From: Paenibacillus endophyticus
GTDB taxonomy: Bacteria; Bacillota; Bacilli; Paenibacillales; Paenibacillaceae
Direction: 5' to 3'
Length of the DNA stretch: 64,000 bases
Assembly: GCF_014192395.1 (NCBI RefSeq)
Contig: NZ_JACHXW010000001.1
Location: 615,385 to 679,384, forward strand
The translations under genes and the position numbers were made by a program. The stretch's first letter is position 1. Each line of letters begins with the position of its first letter. Below, piece after piece: positions 36,283 through 44,592 of the stretch. A model generated the notes under the pieces. It did not search any database and was not told the origin of the DNA. It saw nothing but the letters and a program-made list of their open reading frames with translations.

Positions 36283-37840
36283 CGTTATTGTCTATGGGGC
36301 TACGAGTGCTGGCGTTGCAGCGGCCGTTCAGGCGGCGCGGCTTGGCAGGAAGGTTCTATTAATTGCAAATACGTATCATATCGGGGGAATGACGAGCTCC
36401 GGTCTTGGCGCGACAGACATCAATAACCGCAAGGGGATAGGCGGAATCTCACGTGAATTCTACAGGAATGTCTATAAGTATTATCAAGATGAGCTTAGCT
36501 GGTCTAGACAAACACCGCATGAATATGACGAGCTCTTGGGCACAAGATTTTGGCTGGGCCGTGACGAGGAGCTTGGCATGCGTTGGATGTTTGAGCCTAA
36601 GGTCGCAAGTCAGATTTATGTGAAGATGCTTAAAGATGCAGAAGTAGAGGTTGTCCTGAATGAGCGGCTTGCCTTAGGTTCAGACGATGCTGTTGTGAAG
36701 AGGGGAGGAAGAATCGTCAGCATTATGATGGAGAGCGGCAAGAAGTATGAAGCTGATCTGTTCATCGATTCCGGTTATGAAGGCGATCTAATGGCAATGG
36801 CAGGAATCTCGTATACAACCGGCAGGGAGTCCAACTCGCAGTACGGTGAGTTGACGAATGGCATTCTCGATAATAGACCGCTTGAAGGCGGAGGGGTAAG
36901 TCCGTACGTAGTGAAAGAAGATCCAGAGAGCGGACTGCTTCCGTATGTGCTTTCTGAATGCCCGGGTCCAAATGGCGTTTCGGATAGCCGTGTACAAGCC
37001 TATTGCTACCGGTTCACTTTAAGCTCGGATCCAGAGAACCAGCTGCCGATTGACAAGCCGGAAAATTACGATCCGAAGATTCATGAACTGCTTGCACGTC
37101 GTTTCGAAGTAAATCCGAAATTGACGCTTGATGATATTTTGACGCTTACGCCAATTCCTAACCGAAAGACAGATACGAATCATGTTGATTTTGTTGGAGC
37201 CAATTACGATTATGCGGATGGGGATTACGCGACGCGGGAGCGGATCGAAGCGCAGCATCGTGCTTTCACCCTTGGAACATTATGGTTCCTTGCAAATGAT
37301 GAACGGATACCTGTTGGAGTACGTGAAGATATGAGAAAATGGGGGCTCGCTGCCGATGAATTCCTTGGGAAGGACGGCTTCCCGGAACAAATCTATATTC
37401 GGGAAGGACGCCGGATGGTCAGTGATTATGTGATGACCGAGATGTCGGTGAAGAAGCGTACTGCTCCAGAATCGGTAGGGCTCGGCACGTATTATTTCGA
37501 TTCTCACTATGTATCACATTATGCAAAGGATGGTCAAGTTCATCTCGAAGGTACGTTCTGGGAGGATGACGAGTTGCTCTATCCGATCAGCTATCAATCC
37601 ATTCGTCCGAAGCGAGAAGAGTGCTCGAACCTGTTATTGCCGGTTACCCTATCGTCTTCTCATGCTGCGTATGGGTCAATCCGTATGGAACCGGTCTATA
37701 TGGTCCTTGGTCAATCAGCTGCTATAGCGGCATCGCTTTGTCTGGATCTTGGCGTATCGGTTCAGGATCTGCCTTACGAGGTGCTTCGGGAGAAGCTGCT
37801 TGAAGCAGGGCAAATTCTTGACGCGGGGCCATTGCTGTAG
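36275..37840 (+). CDS. FAD-dependent oxidoreductase (FAD_oxidored family)
   Basis: This 521-residue protein begins with a dinucleotide-binding fold, VIVYGATSAGVAAAVQAARLG, followed by a GGMTSSGLGATD segment typical of the FAD_oxidored family often mislabelled xanthan lyase. No signal peptide is present. Other marks are DLFIDSGYEGDLMAMAG and the C-terminal GQSAAIAASLCLDLGVSVQDL. AAGGAGG is upstream, and the start overlaps the GH130 gene. Its place in a sugar operon suggests oxidation of a sugar or sugar alcohol, perhaps to enable bond cleavage. The reaction is unknown. Confidence 0.8.
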   Translation: MYNVIVYGATSAGVAAAVQAARLGRKVLLIANTYHIGGMTSSGLGATDINNRKGIGGISREFYRNVYKYYQDELSWSRQTPHEYDELLGTRFWLGRDEELGMRWMFEPKVASQIYVKMLKDAEVEVVLNERLALGSDDAVVKRGGRIVSIMMESGKKYEADLFIDSGYEGDLMAMAGISYTTGRESNSQYGELTNGILDNRPLEGGGVSPYVVKEDPESGLLPYVLSECPGPNGVSDSRVQAYCYRFTLSSDPENQLPIDKPENYDPKIHELLARRFEVNPKLTLDDILTLTPIPNRKTDTNHVDFVGANYDYADGDYATRERIEAQHRAFTLGTLWFLANDERIPVGVREDMRKWGLAADEFLGKDGFPEQIYIREGRRMVSDYVMTEMSVKKRTAPESVGLGTYYFDSHYVSHYAKDGQVHLEGTFWEDDELLYPISYQSIRPKREECSNLLLPVTLSSSHAAYGSIRMEPVYMVLGQSAAIAASLCLDLGVSVQDLPYEVLREKLLEAGQILDAGPLL

Positions 37841-37855
37841 ATCTATTGCATAAAA

Positions 37856-38110
37856 GGGGCTGTCTCAAAAGCAGGTTCATTCGCTTGATGAGACAGCTCA
37901 CTTCATGAATGAATTGGCGAAAATTAAGAAATGGCGGTGCTAGGGTCCTATCCCTGCACCGCTATTTCTGGATTTGGTTCCATTGCTGCCTTCTTGAGTA
38001 AATTATGGGCGAACGAAAACCAACCGACCTTAAGGCTGAACTTTGGCATACCTCGAAGCAGGAATCGCTGTAATCCCCCGGTTGTTCTTCAGTTGCCTAA
38101 ACATGCTCTA
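37856..38110 (-). mobile_element. IS1182-family insertion sequence remnant
   Basis: The minus strand from about 38040 to the stop at 37949 reads RFLLRGMPKFSLKVGW, FSFAHNLLKKAAMEPNPE, the C-terminal signature of IS1182-family transposases. The upstream part (KNNRG) is in another frame, so the gene is frameshifted. GGGGCTGTCTCAAAAG at 37856 looks like the outer end of such an element, and an imperfect inverted partner lies at 37885-37902. Only the 3' end remains, between the FAD oxidoreductase and gerKB-like genes. Confidence 0.7.
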
Positions 38111-38140
38111 CGGTTCAATCATCCTATGAAGAATAATAAG

Positions 38141-39250
38141 TCATCCGTCTTTGAATGATTTATCAACATTGGATTTAAGCTTTAATGCAACGGTATTGAT
38201 AATAAACAGTAAAGGAATATAAGCAAAGATGAAATAAAATCCGATCTCATTTATGTACTTTTCTAATACATCGATCTGTATTCGCTCGTTAACCGTTAGC
38301 GCGGCAATGAATAGGGCTGCCAGTATAAAAGGCAAAGATAGTCGAGGCTGAAGCGCAGCGACTCTTTTCATCATTCTCGTACAGCACCAAATAGGGATAC
38401 AAACCGTCGGGATGATAACCAAAAGCCACATGAAAATATAAAAATATTCGAACCTGGCAACGAAGGATAACTCTATGATTTTCGACATTGCCAAAGTTGG
38501 CCATAGCGTATGCTTCAGCAGTCCCTGACTAAAATACATAAGGGTTACAATGATCATTGCCGTATATTTCAATGTAGTGAAGAGCAGGGCGAAATGCGCC
38601 CATTTTACGTTTTTTTCGGGAGATTTTAAGAAAGGAAAGTAAATAAGCAAAGCTTCAAGTCCGAAAAAAATGAAACTGGAAGATTTTGCACCTTTAAGCA
38701 GATCAAGAAAGGAATGATTGAGAACTGGCAATAATTGATGAATATTGCCTTGCCGAATCGGGAAGTAAAGCAGAAAGAGCAGTGGGATTAGAGCCATGTA
38801 AAAAAAGCTGAATCCGGCTACAACCCTAAACCCGCCGGATACGACATAATAGATCATGCAAATCAAGAGACCTGCCATCGCCCATGTTCTAACGGTTGGA
38901 AATACCCACACTTGAATGATTTCAATGTAAGCTCGGAAATAGAATAGAGCCATTATGAAATAGTATCCGACTAACAATAGAGAAATGGCATTGCCCATGA
39001 GTTTGCCGAAAATCAATCGATGTAAGTCAATGACGTCTTTAGCAGGATTGCCGAGCATCTTATAAATCATCCAGATGATGAGATGCAGGCTTAAACCGAC
39101 GAGAATAATCGATATCCAAGAATCTTGGCCGGCATCCCGAAGGACATGGCTCTGAAAATTCAAAATACCAGCGGCAGCTTGGGGAGCGCCGATTAAGAAA
39201 AATACAAAGTAACCGGATATCGTGTAATTTTCCTTTACCTGATTTTGCAT
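38141..39250 (-). CDS. gerKB: Spore germination permease-like protein, GerB/GerKB family
   Basis: This 369-residue membrane protein of the GerAB family has about ten spans in an amino-acid permease-like fold, starting NYTISGYFVFFLIGAPQAAAG. It is the third gene of a minus-strand operon. Its ATG shares one base with the TAA of the preceding lipoprotein gene (TAATG). In spores this subunit recognises the small-molecule germinant and sits in the inner spore membrane with GerA- and GerC-type partners. The germinant cannot be predicted. The gene order A-C-B is that of B. subtilis gerK, hence the symbol. Confidence 0.85.
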   Translation of the reverse strand: MQNQVKENYTISGYFVFFLIGAPQAAAGILNFQSHVLRDAGQDSWISIILVGLSLHLIIWMIYKMLGNPAKDVIDLHRLIFGKLMGNAISLLLVGYYFIMALFYFRAYIEIIQVWVFPTVRTWAMAGLLICMIYYVVSGGFRVVAGFSFFYMALIPLLFLLYFPIRQGNIHQLLPVLNHSFLDLLKGAKSSSFIFFGLEALLIYFPFLKSPEKNVKWAHFALLFTTLKYTAMIIVTLMYFSQGLLKHTLWPTLAMSKIIELSFVARFEYFYIFMWLLVIIPTVCIPIWCCTRMMKRVAALQPRLSLPFILAALFIAALTVNERIQIDVLEKYINEIGFYFIFAYIPLLFIINTVALKLKSNVDKSFKDG

Positions 39251-40308
39251 TAATGCCCAACCCCTGAGTGTAAAATAATAAGCTTCGTTTTTACTTCGAA
39301 ATCAAGATTAGGATAGATTTCTTTATAAAACTTGTTCTCGCTAAACGATCTCTGCTTCCACCTATATCGCTCACCGAAGCCGATAGGGTCGGCGTTGTTT
39401 TTTTGTAATCGGATGAGCATCGTTTTGATTCCTAATGATAGTTTATCTTCGATTTGTTTCCTTACTGCCTGCAATTCATCTTTTTTCTGAATGTTGATTT
39501 TTTTCGGAATTTCCCTGAGCGCTATGTATAATTTAAGGGATATCGTTGTTTTTCCGGTTTGCGCGATGGCGATATCGGTTTTTCCGCGCAGAATGAAAAA
39601 AGAATACATGTCTTTTGGACCGGTCATGAAATCATATGTGCCTGTCAGAGCCTTGTCCTTCAGAAACTTCAAATATAATCCTTCTTCGCCCGTTAACCAA
39701 AGTTTTATTTCGTCTCCTTTAAAGACGACGACACCATCCATTTGCAATAAGCCTTGATCTTTATTGATAACGGGCAAATAAACATCTTGGCCTTCCCCGT
39801 AATACTGATTTACGAATGAATGATAATTTGTCATCGGCGTATTCCCGTGGTTCATGTTCTGTTCGATAAGCTCCGACAAGAAAAAAGGCGGTTTTTTTGA
39901 GGTTTCGGATATGATGGAGCCTGCATGTTGTTGGGTGACCACAATAGTAGCATTGCTGCTTTTGATGAATTCTCGATTGATGATATCGGCAAGTTCGGAG
40001 ATGGAGTTCCGTGCGAATTTTTCGCTAATGACCAATGTACGCATTTGTCCCAATTCGACAGGTTGAGAAGACTTTGTCGTTAGTGCAGTGAAAATCCCGT
40101 ACATAATTTTCGATTCCGCTGTGATCGGGATTTCGGCTTGTTGCTGGGAAGCTTTTATATATGTAGGATAAGAAGCGGTCATTTTCATCGTCTCACCTTC
40201 GAGGTCTACGCCCATGCTTTGGATGATATTAATCCGGTCAACTGTCCTCGCTTGCGCGCAACCGGATAATAGGCAACAGCAGAATAGAGCTAGGATTTGT
40301 CCTTTCAT
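39250..40308 (-). CDS. gerKC: Spore germination lipoprotein, Ger(x)C family
   Basis: This 352-residue lipoprotein starts at ATG 40308 (GGAGG 7 bases upstream); an upstream in-frame extension to 40335 lacks a ribosome site. The signal peptide ends in lipobox LLSGC (Cys17). Conserved GerC features are DRINIIQSMGVDLEG, MRTLVISEKFARN, a central FLSELIEQN region and a C-terminal domain of about 150 residues. It belongs to the germinant receptor with the GerKA- and GerKB-like proteins. Confidence 0.87.
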   Translation of the reverse strand: MKGQILALFCCCLLSGCAQARTVDRINIIQSMGVDLEGETMKMTASYPTYIKASQQQAEIPITAESKIMYGIFTALTTKSSQPVELGQMRTLVISEKFARNSISELADIINREFIKSSNATIVVTQQHAGSIISETSKKPPFFLSELIEQNMNHGNTPMTNYHSFVNQYYGEGQDVYLPVINKDQGLLQMDGVVVFKGDEIKLWLTGEEGLYLKFLKDKALTGTYDFMTGPKDMYSFFILRGKTDIAIAQTGKTTISLKLYIALREIPKKINIQKKDELQAVRKQIEDKLSLGIKTMLIRLQKNNADPIGFGERYRWKQRSFSENKFYKEIYPNLDFEVKTKLIILHSGVGH

Positions 40309-40334
40309 GATTACATCCTCCAATCTGCACCACA

Positions 40335-41807
40335 TTATTCATTATTATAGTCGTCGCCAATATCCTTGTTTTTTTGCACGGTAAATCTTTTTTTCGAGAG
40401 CGGACGCGTAAATGACAATCGGTGAGATAGAAAGGTAAAGGATGAGCGGATAAAGCTATCATTGAAGCTTTTGTGGCGGAAAGGGAACAGGGGCACAATA
40501 TAAGGAGAGCCCAACGATTTCAAACGCAATAAATGTCCCAGAATGAGCATTAAACCAATCATTATGCCTAACCCGCCCCACAAGGATGCCAAGACAATCA
40601 ATGGAAAACGCAAAAACCGTATCGTATTGGACATTTTAAAGATAGGCGTAGTAAAGGAAGCCAATGCCGAAAGCGAAACGATGATGAGCAATATATTACT
40701 GGTTAACGCGGCTTGCACCGCTGCTTGCCCAAGGATGATTCCTCCAACGATGCCGAGCGTTTGACTGACCTTTGTAGGCAGCCTGGAACCGGCTTCGCGC
40801 AGCAACTCGATGGTGATTTCCAAGAAAAGGACTTCAAGCAAAGGAGGGAAGGGGACGTTGGATCTTGATTCGATAATCGGTCCTAATAGATCCCTGGGAA
40901 TGACAGTGTAATGAAAGGTAAGAATCGCAACGTAAAAAGAGGTAGCCAAAATGGAAAACGCGATTCCAAAATAACGGATGAGACGGAAGAACGATCCCAT
41001 AATCCAAGGCAAATAATAATCTTCGGGCGAAATAATAAAGCTAAATAAGTTAACGGGTGCCGTAATAACAATAGGAGAGCCGTCGCATAGAAGGGCTACT
41101 TCCCCGTTCAGCATAGAATACATGACTCTATCCAGCCGTTCGCTTGACATAAATAACGGAAAAGGAGAATTCGAGTTGTCGGTAATCAGTTGTTCCAGAA
41201 GAGAAGTTTCAAACAGCACATCGAATTCTAGGTCCAAGAGCCTCTGCCTTGCCGTATTTACATGTTGCGGATTAGTAATATCCTCCAAATAAGCGATTAC
41301 GATCCTCGTTTTTGAAAGTGATCCTATAATGTGCTGCTCAAATATAAGTTTCTCGGTGACAAGCCCTCTTCGCAGCAAACTCAGGTTGATATCGATATTT
41401 TCGACAAAACCGACCTTCGGACCGATTACGCTGTATTCATTTTCGGTATCATTATAACCACGATGCCCCAGTTTTAAATCCGCGATGTCTACTAGAAGTC
41501 CTTCATCCAAAGAGGGATCCATTTGAATGAAAATTGAACCGTGAGCCAAACTTTGCACGATTTCTTCCACGTTTGATAGAACTTTAATTCCTTCAATCGG
41601 AATCAAGGCTTTCAAATCATGCACATTTTCGATTTCACCATTCGATAGTTGAAAAAAAGAGAGTAAATCATGGTGAAATTGTTCATGGCTTATAAGCGTT
41701 TTATAGTATGAAAAATGAAGGCGTATATCTTTTATATCGATGGTTGTTTGTAAAAAATCATTTGATTTTGAGATCTCTTTTAATGCCTTATGTACATGTG
41801 AGAGCAT
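40335..41807 (-). CDS. gerKA: Spore germination receptor subunit, GerA/GerKA family
   Basis: This 490-residue GerA-family protein has a soluble N-terminal domain of about 230 residues and a membrane C-terminal domain with several helices. Family marks are SERLDRVMYSMLNGEVALLCDG, the PEDYYLPW loop, and SRSNVPFPPLLEVLFLEITIELLREAG. It is the first gene of the receptor operon. A near-perfect sigma-G promoter lies just upstream (41843-41872), consistent with expression in the forespore. GGTGG precedes the ATG. Confidence 0.9.
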   Translation of the reverse strand: MLSHVHKALKEISKSNDFLQTTIDIKDIRLHFSYYKTLISHEQFHHDLLSFFQLSNGEIENVHDLKALIPIEGIKVLSNVEEIVQSLAHGSIFIQMDPSLDEGLLVDIADLKLGHRGYNDTENEYSVIGPKVGFVENIDINLSLLRRGLVTEKLIFEQHIIGSLSKTRIVIAYLEDITNPQHVNTARQRLLDLEFDVLFETSLLEQLITDNSNSPFPLFMSSERLDRVMYSMLNGEVALLCDGSPIVITAPVNLFSFIISPEDYYLPWIMGSFFRLIRYFGIAFSILATSFYVAILTFHYTVIPRDLLGPIIESRSNVPFPPLLEVLFLEITIELLREAGSRLPTKVSQTLGIVGGIILGQAAVQAALTSNILLIIVSLSALASFTTPIFKMSNTIRFLRFPLIVLASLWGGLGIMIGLMLILGHLLRLKSLGSPYIVPLFPFRHKSFNDSFIRSSFTFLSHRLSFTRPLSKKRFTVQKNKDIGDDYNNE

Positions 41808-41842
41808 GCGAAAACCACCAGTCTAAAAGAAATAATTCGTCT

Positions 41843-41872
41843 TATTATGAACTGTTGATTTAGAAGTTATTC
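41843..41872 (-). promoter_or_regulatory. Sigma-G (forespore) promoter of the germination operon
   Basis: Read on the minus strand, GAATA (41872-41868) and CATAATA (41849-41843) are separated by 18 bases. Both boxes and the spacing match the B. subtilis sigma-G consensus GHATR-N18-CATNHTA. The gene start is 36 bases further on. Confidence 0.75.
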
Positions 41873-41931
41873 CCTGGATGGAATCAGAACATGGTGCAAT
41901 AGTCTAAAAAGCAATATTTGATCGAATTTGA

Positions 41932-41943
41932 TCATTTGTGTTA
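41932..41943 (+). promoter_or_regulatory. Probable DeoR-type operator, copy 1
   Basis: TCATTTGTGTTA just upstream of the deoR-type gene is repeated exactly at 42774-42785 before the isomerase gene. Neighbouring TTTGATC repeats (41918, 41927) may be further half-sites. Confidence 0.55.
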
Positions 41944-41970
41944 AAATGAGTGAAAAAAAGAGGTGAACGA

Positions 41971-42744
41971 ATGCTGCCATTACAACGAAAACAAGCTATA
42001 TTGATATATCTATCCGAACGAGGCGCCGCTACGATGAAAGAGCTCAGCGACCATTTTGGCGTATCGGGCATGACCATTCGTCGAGACTTGAACGCTCTGG
42101 AGCAAGAGAATCATGTGCAGCGTTCCCATGGAGGCGTTATCTACCAAGACTCCAAGCTGGCTCAAGAACCGGATCTGGCTTCCAAGCAAGCAAATAACCA
42201 AGATATTAAAGAGCGATTGGCCGCTTTCGCGGCCGAGCATTTCATTCATGAAGAGGATGTTCTTATTCTGGAGAACGGAACGACGGTATCCCGGATTGCG
42301 GATCTGCTGGATTCCTTCGGGCAGTTGACCGTGCTAACCAATGGGCTGGAAACGTTAAGTCGGTTTCGCCCGCATGTCTCGGAGAGACATGCGATCATTT
42401 GCTGCGGCGGGTTGCTGAGGGAAGTGTCGGGTACATTTGTCGGGCCGGTAGCGGAGCAATTTTTTGCCGCTTATCATGCGAATACGTTGTTTCTATCCGC
42501 ACTGGGCTATTCGCCTGAGTATGGGTTTACGGATCCAAACCTGCTCGATACGCAAGTGAAGAAGGCGATGATTAGCTCCGCCAAGAAGGTGGTTATGCTC
42601 TTGGATTCATCCAAAGTTGGCAACCGATACTTCTCAACAGTAGCGCAGCTGTCCGATATCGATGTGTTCGTGACGGATAGCGGAATGCGGGAAGAAGACA
42701 GACGGCTCATTGAAGCAAGCGGCGTTGAGCTTCATATTGTTTAA
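41971..42744 (+). CDS. DeoR/GlpR-family transcriptional regulator
   Basis: This 257-residue repressor starts at ATG 41971 with AGAGGTG ahead; an upstream in-frame start at 41950 is less good. The N-terminal DeoR HTH reads ATMKELSDHFGVSGMTIRRDL. The C-terminal domain is a sugar-phosphate isomerase-like sensor (VLILENGTTVSRIADLL, GGLLREVSGTFVGP, KKAMISSAKKVVMLLDSSK). Such proteins usually sense a phosphorylated sugar; given the neighbouring mannose-6-phosphate isomerase and kinase, mannose- or fructose-6-phosphate is a reasonable guess. The shared 12-mer at its own promoter and at the isomerase promoter suggests control of both. Confidence 0.9.
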   Translation: MLPLQRKQAILIYLSERGAATMKELSDHFGVSGMTIRRDLNALEQENHVQRSHGGVIYQDSKLAQEPDLASKQANNQDIKERLAAFAAEHFIHEEDVLILENGTTVSRIADLLDSFGQLTVLTNGLETLSRFRPHVSERHAIICCGGLLREVSGTFVGPVAEQFFAAYHANTLFLSALGYSPEYGFTDPNLLDTQVKKAMISSAKKVVMLLDSSKVGNRYFSTVAQLSDIDVFVTDSGMREEDRRLIEASGVELHIV

Positions 42745-42773
42745 AAAATTCAATTTGTTCCTCTACCATATGT

Positions 42774-42785
42774 TCATTTGTGTTA
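42774..42785 (+). promoter_or_regulatory. Probable DeoR-type operator, copy 2
   Basis: An exact copy of TCATTTGTGTTA lies 50 bases before the isomerase start. TTTGTGATATA follows at 42787-42797; its reverse complement occurs at 49868-49878. Confidence 0.5.
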
Positions 42786-42834
42786 GTTTGTGATATATTA
42801 TGATAAATTAACATAAGGGAGCTGTGAATTTGAC

Positions 42835-44580
42835 ATGGAATTAGCTTACAACAGAGAACCTTCCACCTCTATTCGAAACTGGGAACATGAAGCTTGGACT
42901 GGATATAAGGCAATTGGATCAACCATATTGGATAAAGCGAGTATCAGCAAGAAAACGGTTGTCGTTATCGAATGTTATCCCGGCGTCAGGCAAGAGGAAG
43001 TTATAACTGGGATTTCTTCCTTCTTGAACCCGGCTGCGATCTTTCGAGCCGAAGAAGCGGCAATCGACCCTATAGAAGTTGATCGCTTAGTAGACGGATT
43101 TCTGACTGACGATCGTGTATTCGGATTTATGACCTCCTTTCAAATCAATGAATTTTATGATCAAGCTAAAATCGTTTCCCTCCAAAGTCAGATTGAAGCG
43201 ATATCCGGCGGTATTATCGTTGTCATCGGATTCGGCGCTTCACTTATTGCGGCAGGCGACGTTCTTGTCTATGCAGACATGGCGCGTTGGGAAATCCAGC
43301 TTCGTCTTCGTTCCAAGGAAATCGAAAATTGGAGAACCAGCCACCCGGAAGAGGATATGCTCCGCCGATACAAACGCGGCTTCTTCTTCGAATGGCGGAT
43401 GGCTGACAATTTGAAGAAAACACTGCTAGGCAGTATAGATTACTACTTGGATACGAATGCGAAAGACGATCCTAAGATGGTATCGAAGAGCGCATTGTTC
43501 GCAGGACTTGAACAAACGGTGAATCGTCCGTTCCGTCTCGTTCCTTATTTTGATCCCGGCGTATGGGGAGGCACATGGCTTGAAGCGAATATCGGTTTGC
43601 CTAAACGAGAGCATCCTTATGCGTGGGGCTTCGACGGAGTGCCGGAGGAGAACAGCCTCTATTTCCAATACGGACCGGTCAGGATTGAGCTTCCCGCTAT
43701 CAATCTCGTGTTCTTTGAATCGATTAAGCTGCTGGGAGAGAAAGTATTCGAGAGCTTCGGTGCCGAATTCCCGATTCGCTTCGACTTTCTGGACACCATT
43801 GGCGGGCAAAGCTTGAGCTTGCAGGTCCACCCGACAAATGAATATATCAAGGAACATTTCGGGATGCCGTACACGCAGGATGAAAGTTATTACATTCTCG
43901 AGGCGACGCCAGGCGCAGAGGTGTATCTTGGTCTGAAGGAAGGCATCGATTCGGCAGCCATGATCGCTGATCTGAACAAGGCGCAGGAAGACGGATACAG
44001 CTTCCCGGCGAATGATTACATTAATGTGTATCCAGCCGTCAAGCATGATCATTTTTTGATTCCGGCAGGAACCATCCACTGTTCTGGAGCGGGCTGCATG
44101 GTGCTGGAGATCAGCGCGACCCCGTATATTTTCACCTTCAAGCTGTGGGATTGGGAACGCCTCGGGCTTGACGGCAAGCCTCGGCCCGTTCATGTAGAGC
44201 ATGGGAGCAAGGTCATTCAATGGGACCGGGATACCAAATGGACAACGTCGGAATGCGTCGGCAGGGTAGAACGCATTGCGGAAGGACAGGGTTGGATCGA
44301 AGAGAGAACCGGTCTTCATGCGCTTGAGTTCATCGAGACGCGCCGGCATTGGTTCTCGGTTCCGGTTAGTCACGAGTCAAACGGAAGCGTTCATATGCTG
44401 AATTTGGTCGAAGGCGAAGAAGCGACAATCGAAAGCCCGGATGGCGCCTTCGAGCCCTTCATCATACATTATGCGGAAACCTTCATTATTCCGGCTCATG
44501 TCGCTGCTTACTCGATTCGGCCAAGTGGTCCGAGCGTAGGGAAAACCATTGGCACCATTAAAGCATACGTCCGAGTATAG
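42835..44580 (+). CDS. Class I mannose-6-phosphate isomerase fused to an N-terminal kinase-like domain
   Basis: This 581-residue protein interconverts mannose-6-phosphate and fructose-6-phosphate. The isomerase part (about 230-581) has the zinc site pattern: Gln330 and His332 in LQVHP, Glu356 in YYILEA, His415 in AGTIHCSG. Residues 1-225 resemble a P-loop nucleoside/uridine kinase fold, but the loop reads ECYPGVRQEEV instead of GxxGxGK, so it should not bind ATP in the usual way. The segment GDVLVYADMARWEIQLR resembles the kinase core. Typical isomerases are about 310-390 residues. AAGGGAG lies 13 bases upstream. It is followed 12 bases later by a ROK kinase. Confidence 0.85.
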   Translation: MELAYNREPSTSIRNWEHEAWTGYKAIGSTILDKASISKKTVVVIECYPGVRQEEVITGISSFLNPAAIFRAEEAAIDPIEVDRLVDGFLTDDRVFGFMTSFQINEFYDQAKIVSLQSQIEAISGGIIVVIGFGASLIAAGDVLVYADMARWEIQLRLRSKEIENWRTSHPEEDMLRRYKRGFFFEWRMADNLKKTLLGSIDYYLDTNAKDDPKMVSKSALFAGLEQTVNRPFRLVPYFDPGVWGGTWLEANIGLPKREHPYAWGFDGVPEENSLYFQYGPVRIELPAINLVFFESIKLLGEKVFESFGAEFPIRFDFLDTIGGQSLSLQVHPTNEYIKEHFGMPYTQDESYYILEATPGAEVYLGLKEGIDSAAMIADLNKAQEDGYSFPANDYINVYPAVKHDHFLIPAGTIHCSGAGCMVLEISATPYIFTFKLWDWERLGLDGKPRPVHVEHGSKVIQWDRDTKWTTSECVGRVERIAEGQGWIEERTGLHALEFIETRRHWFSVPVSHESNGSVHMLNLVEGEEATIESPDGAFEPFIIHYAETFIIPAHVAAYSIRPSGPSVGKTIGTIKAYVRV

Positions 44581-44592
44581 AGGGGGTATTAT

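Noticed and set aside
37931..38158. 75-residue plus-strand frame
   Set aside because: Complement of the IS1182 transposase remnant.
43426..44373. 315-residue minus-strand open frame
   Set aside because: Antisense to the mannose-6-phosphate isomerase domain; no family features.
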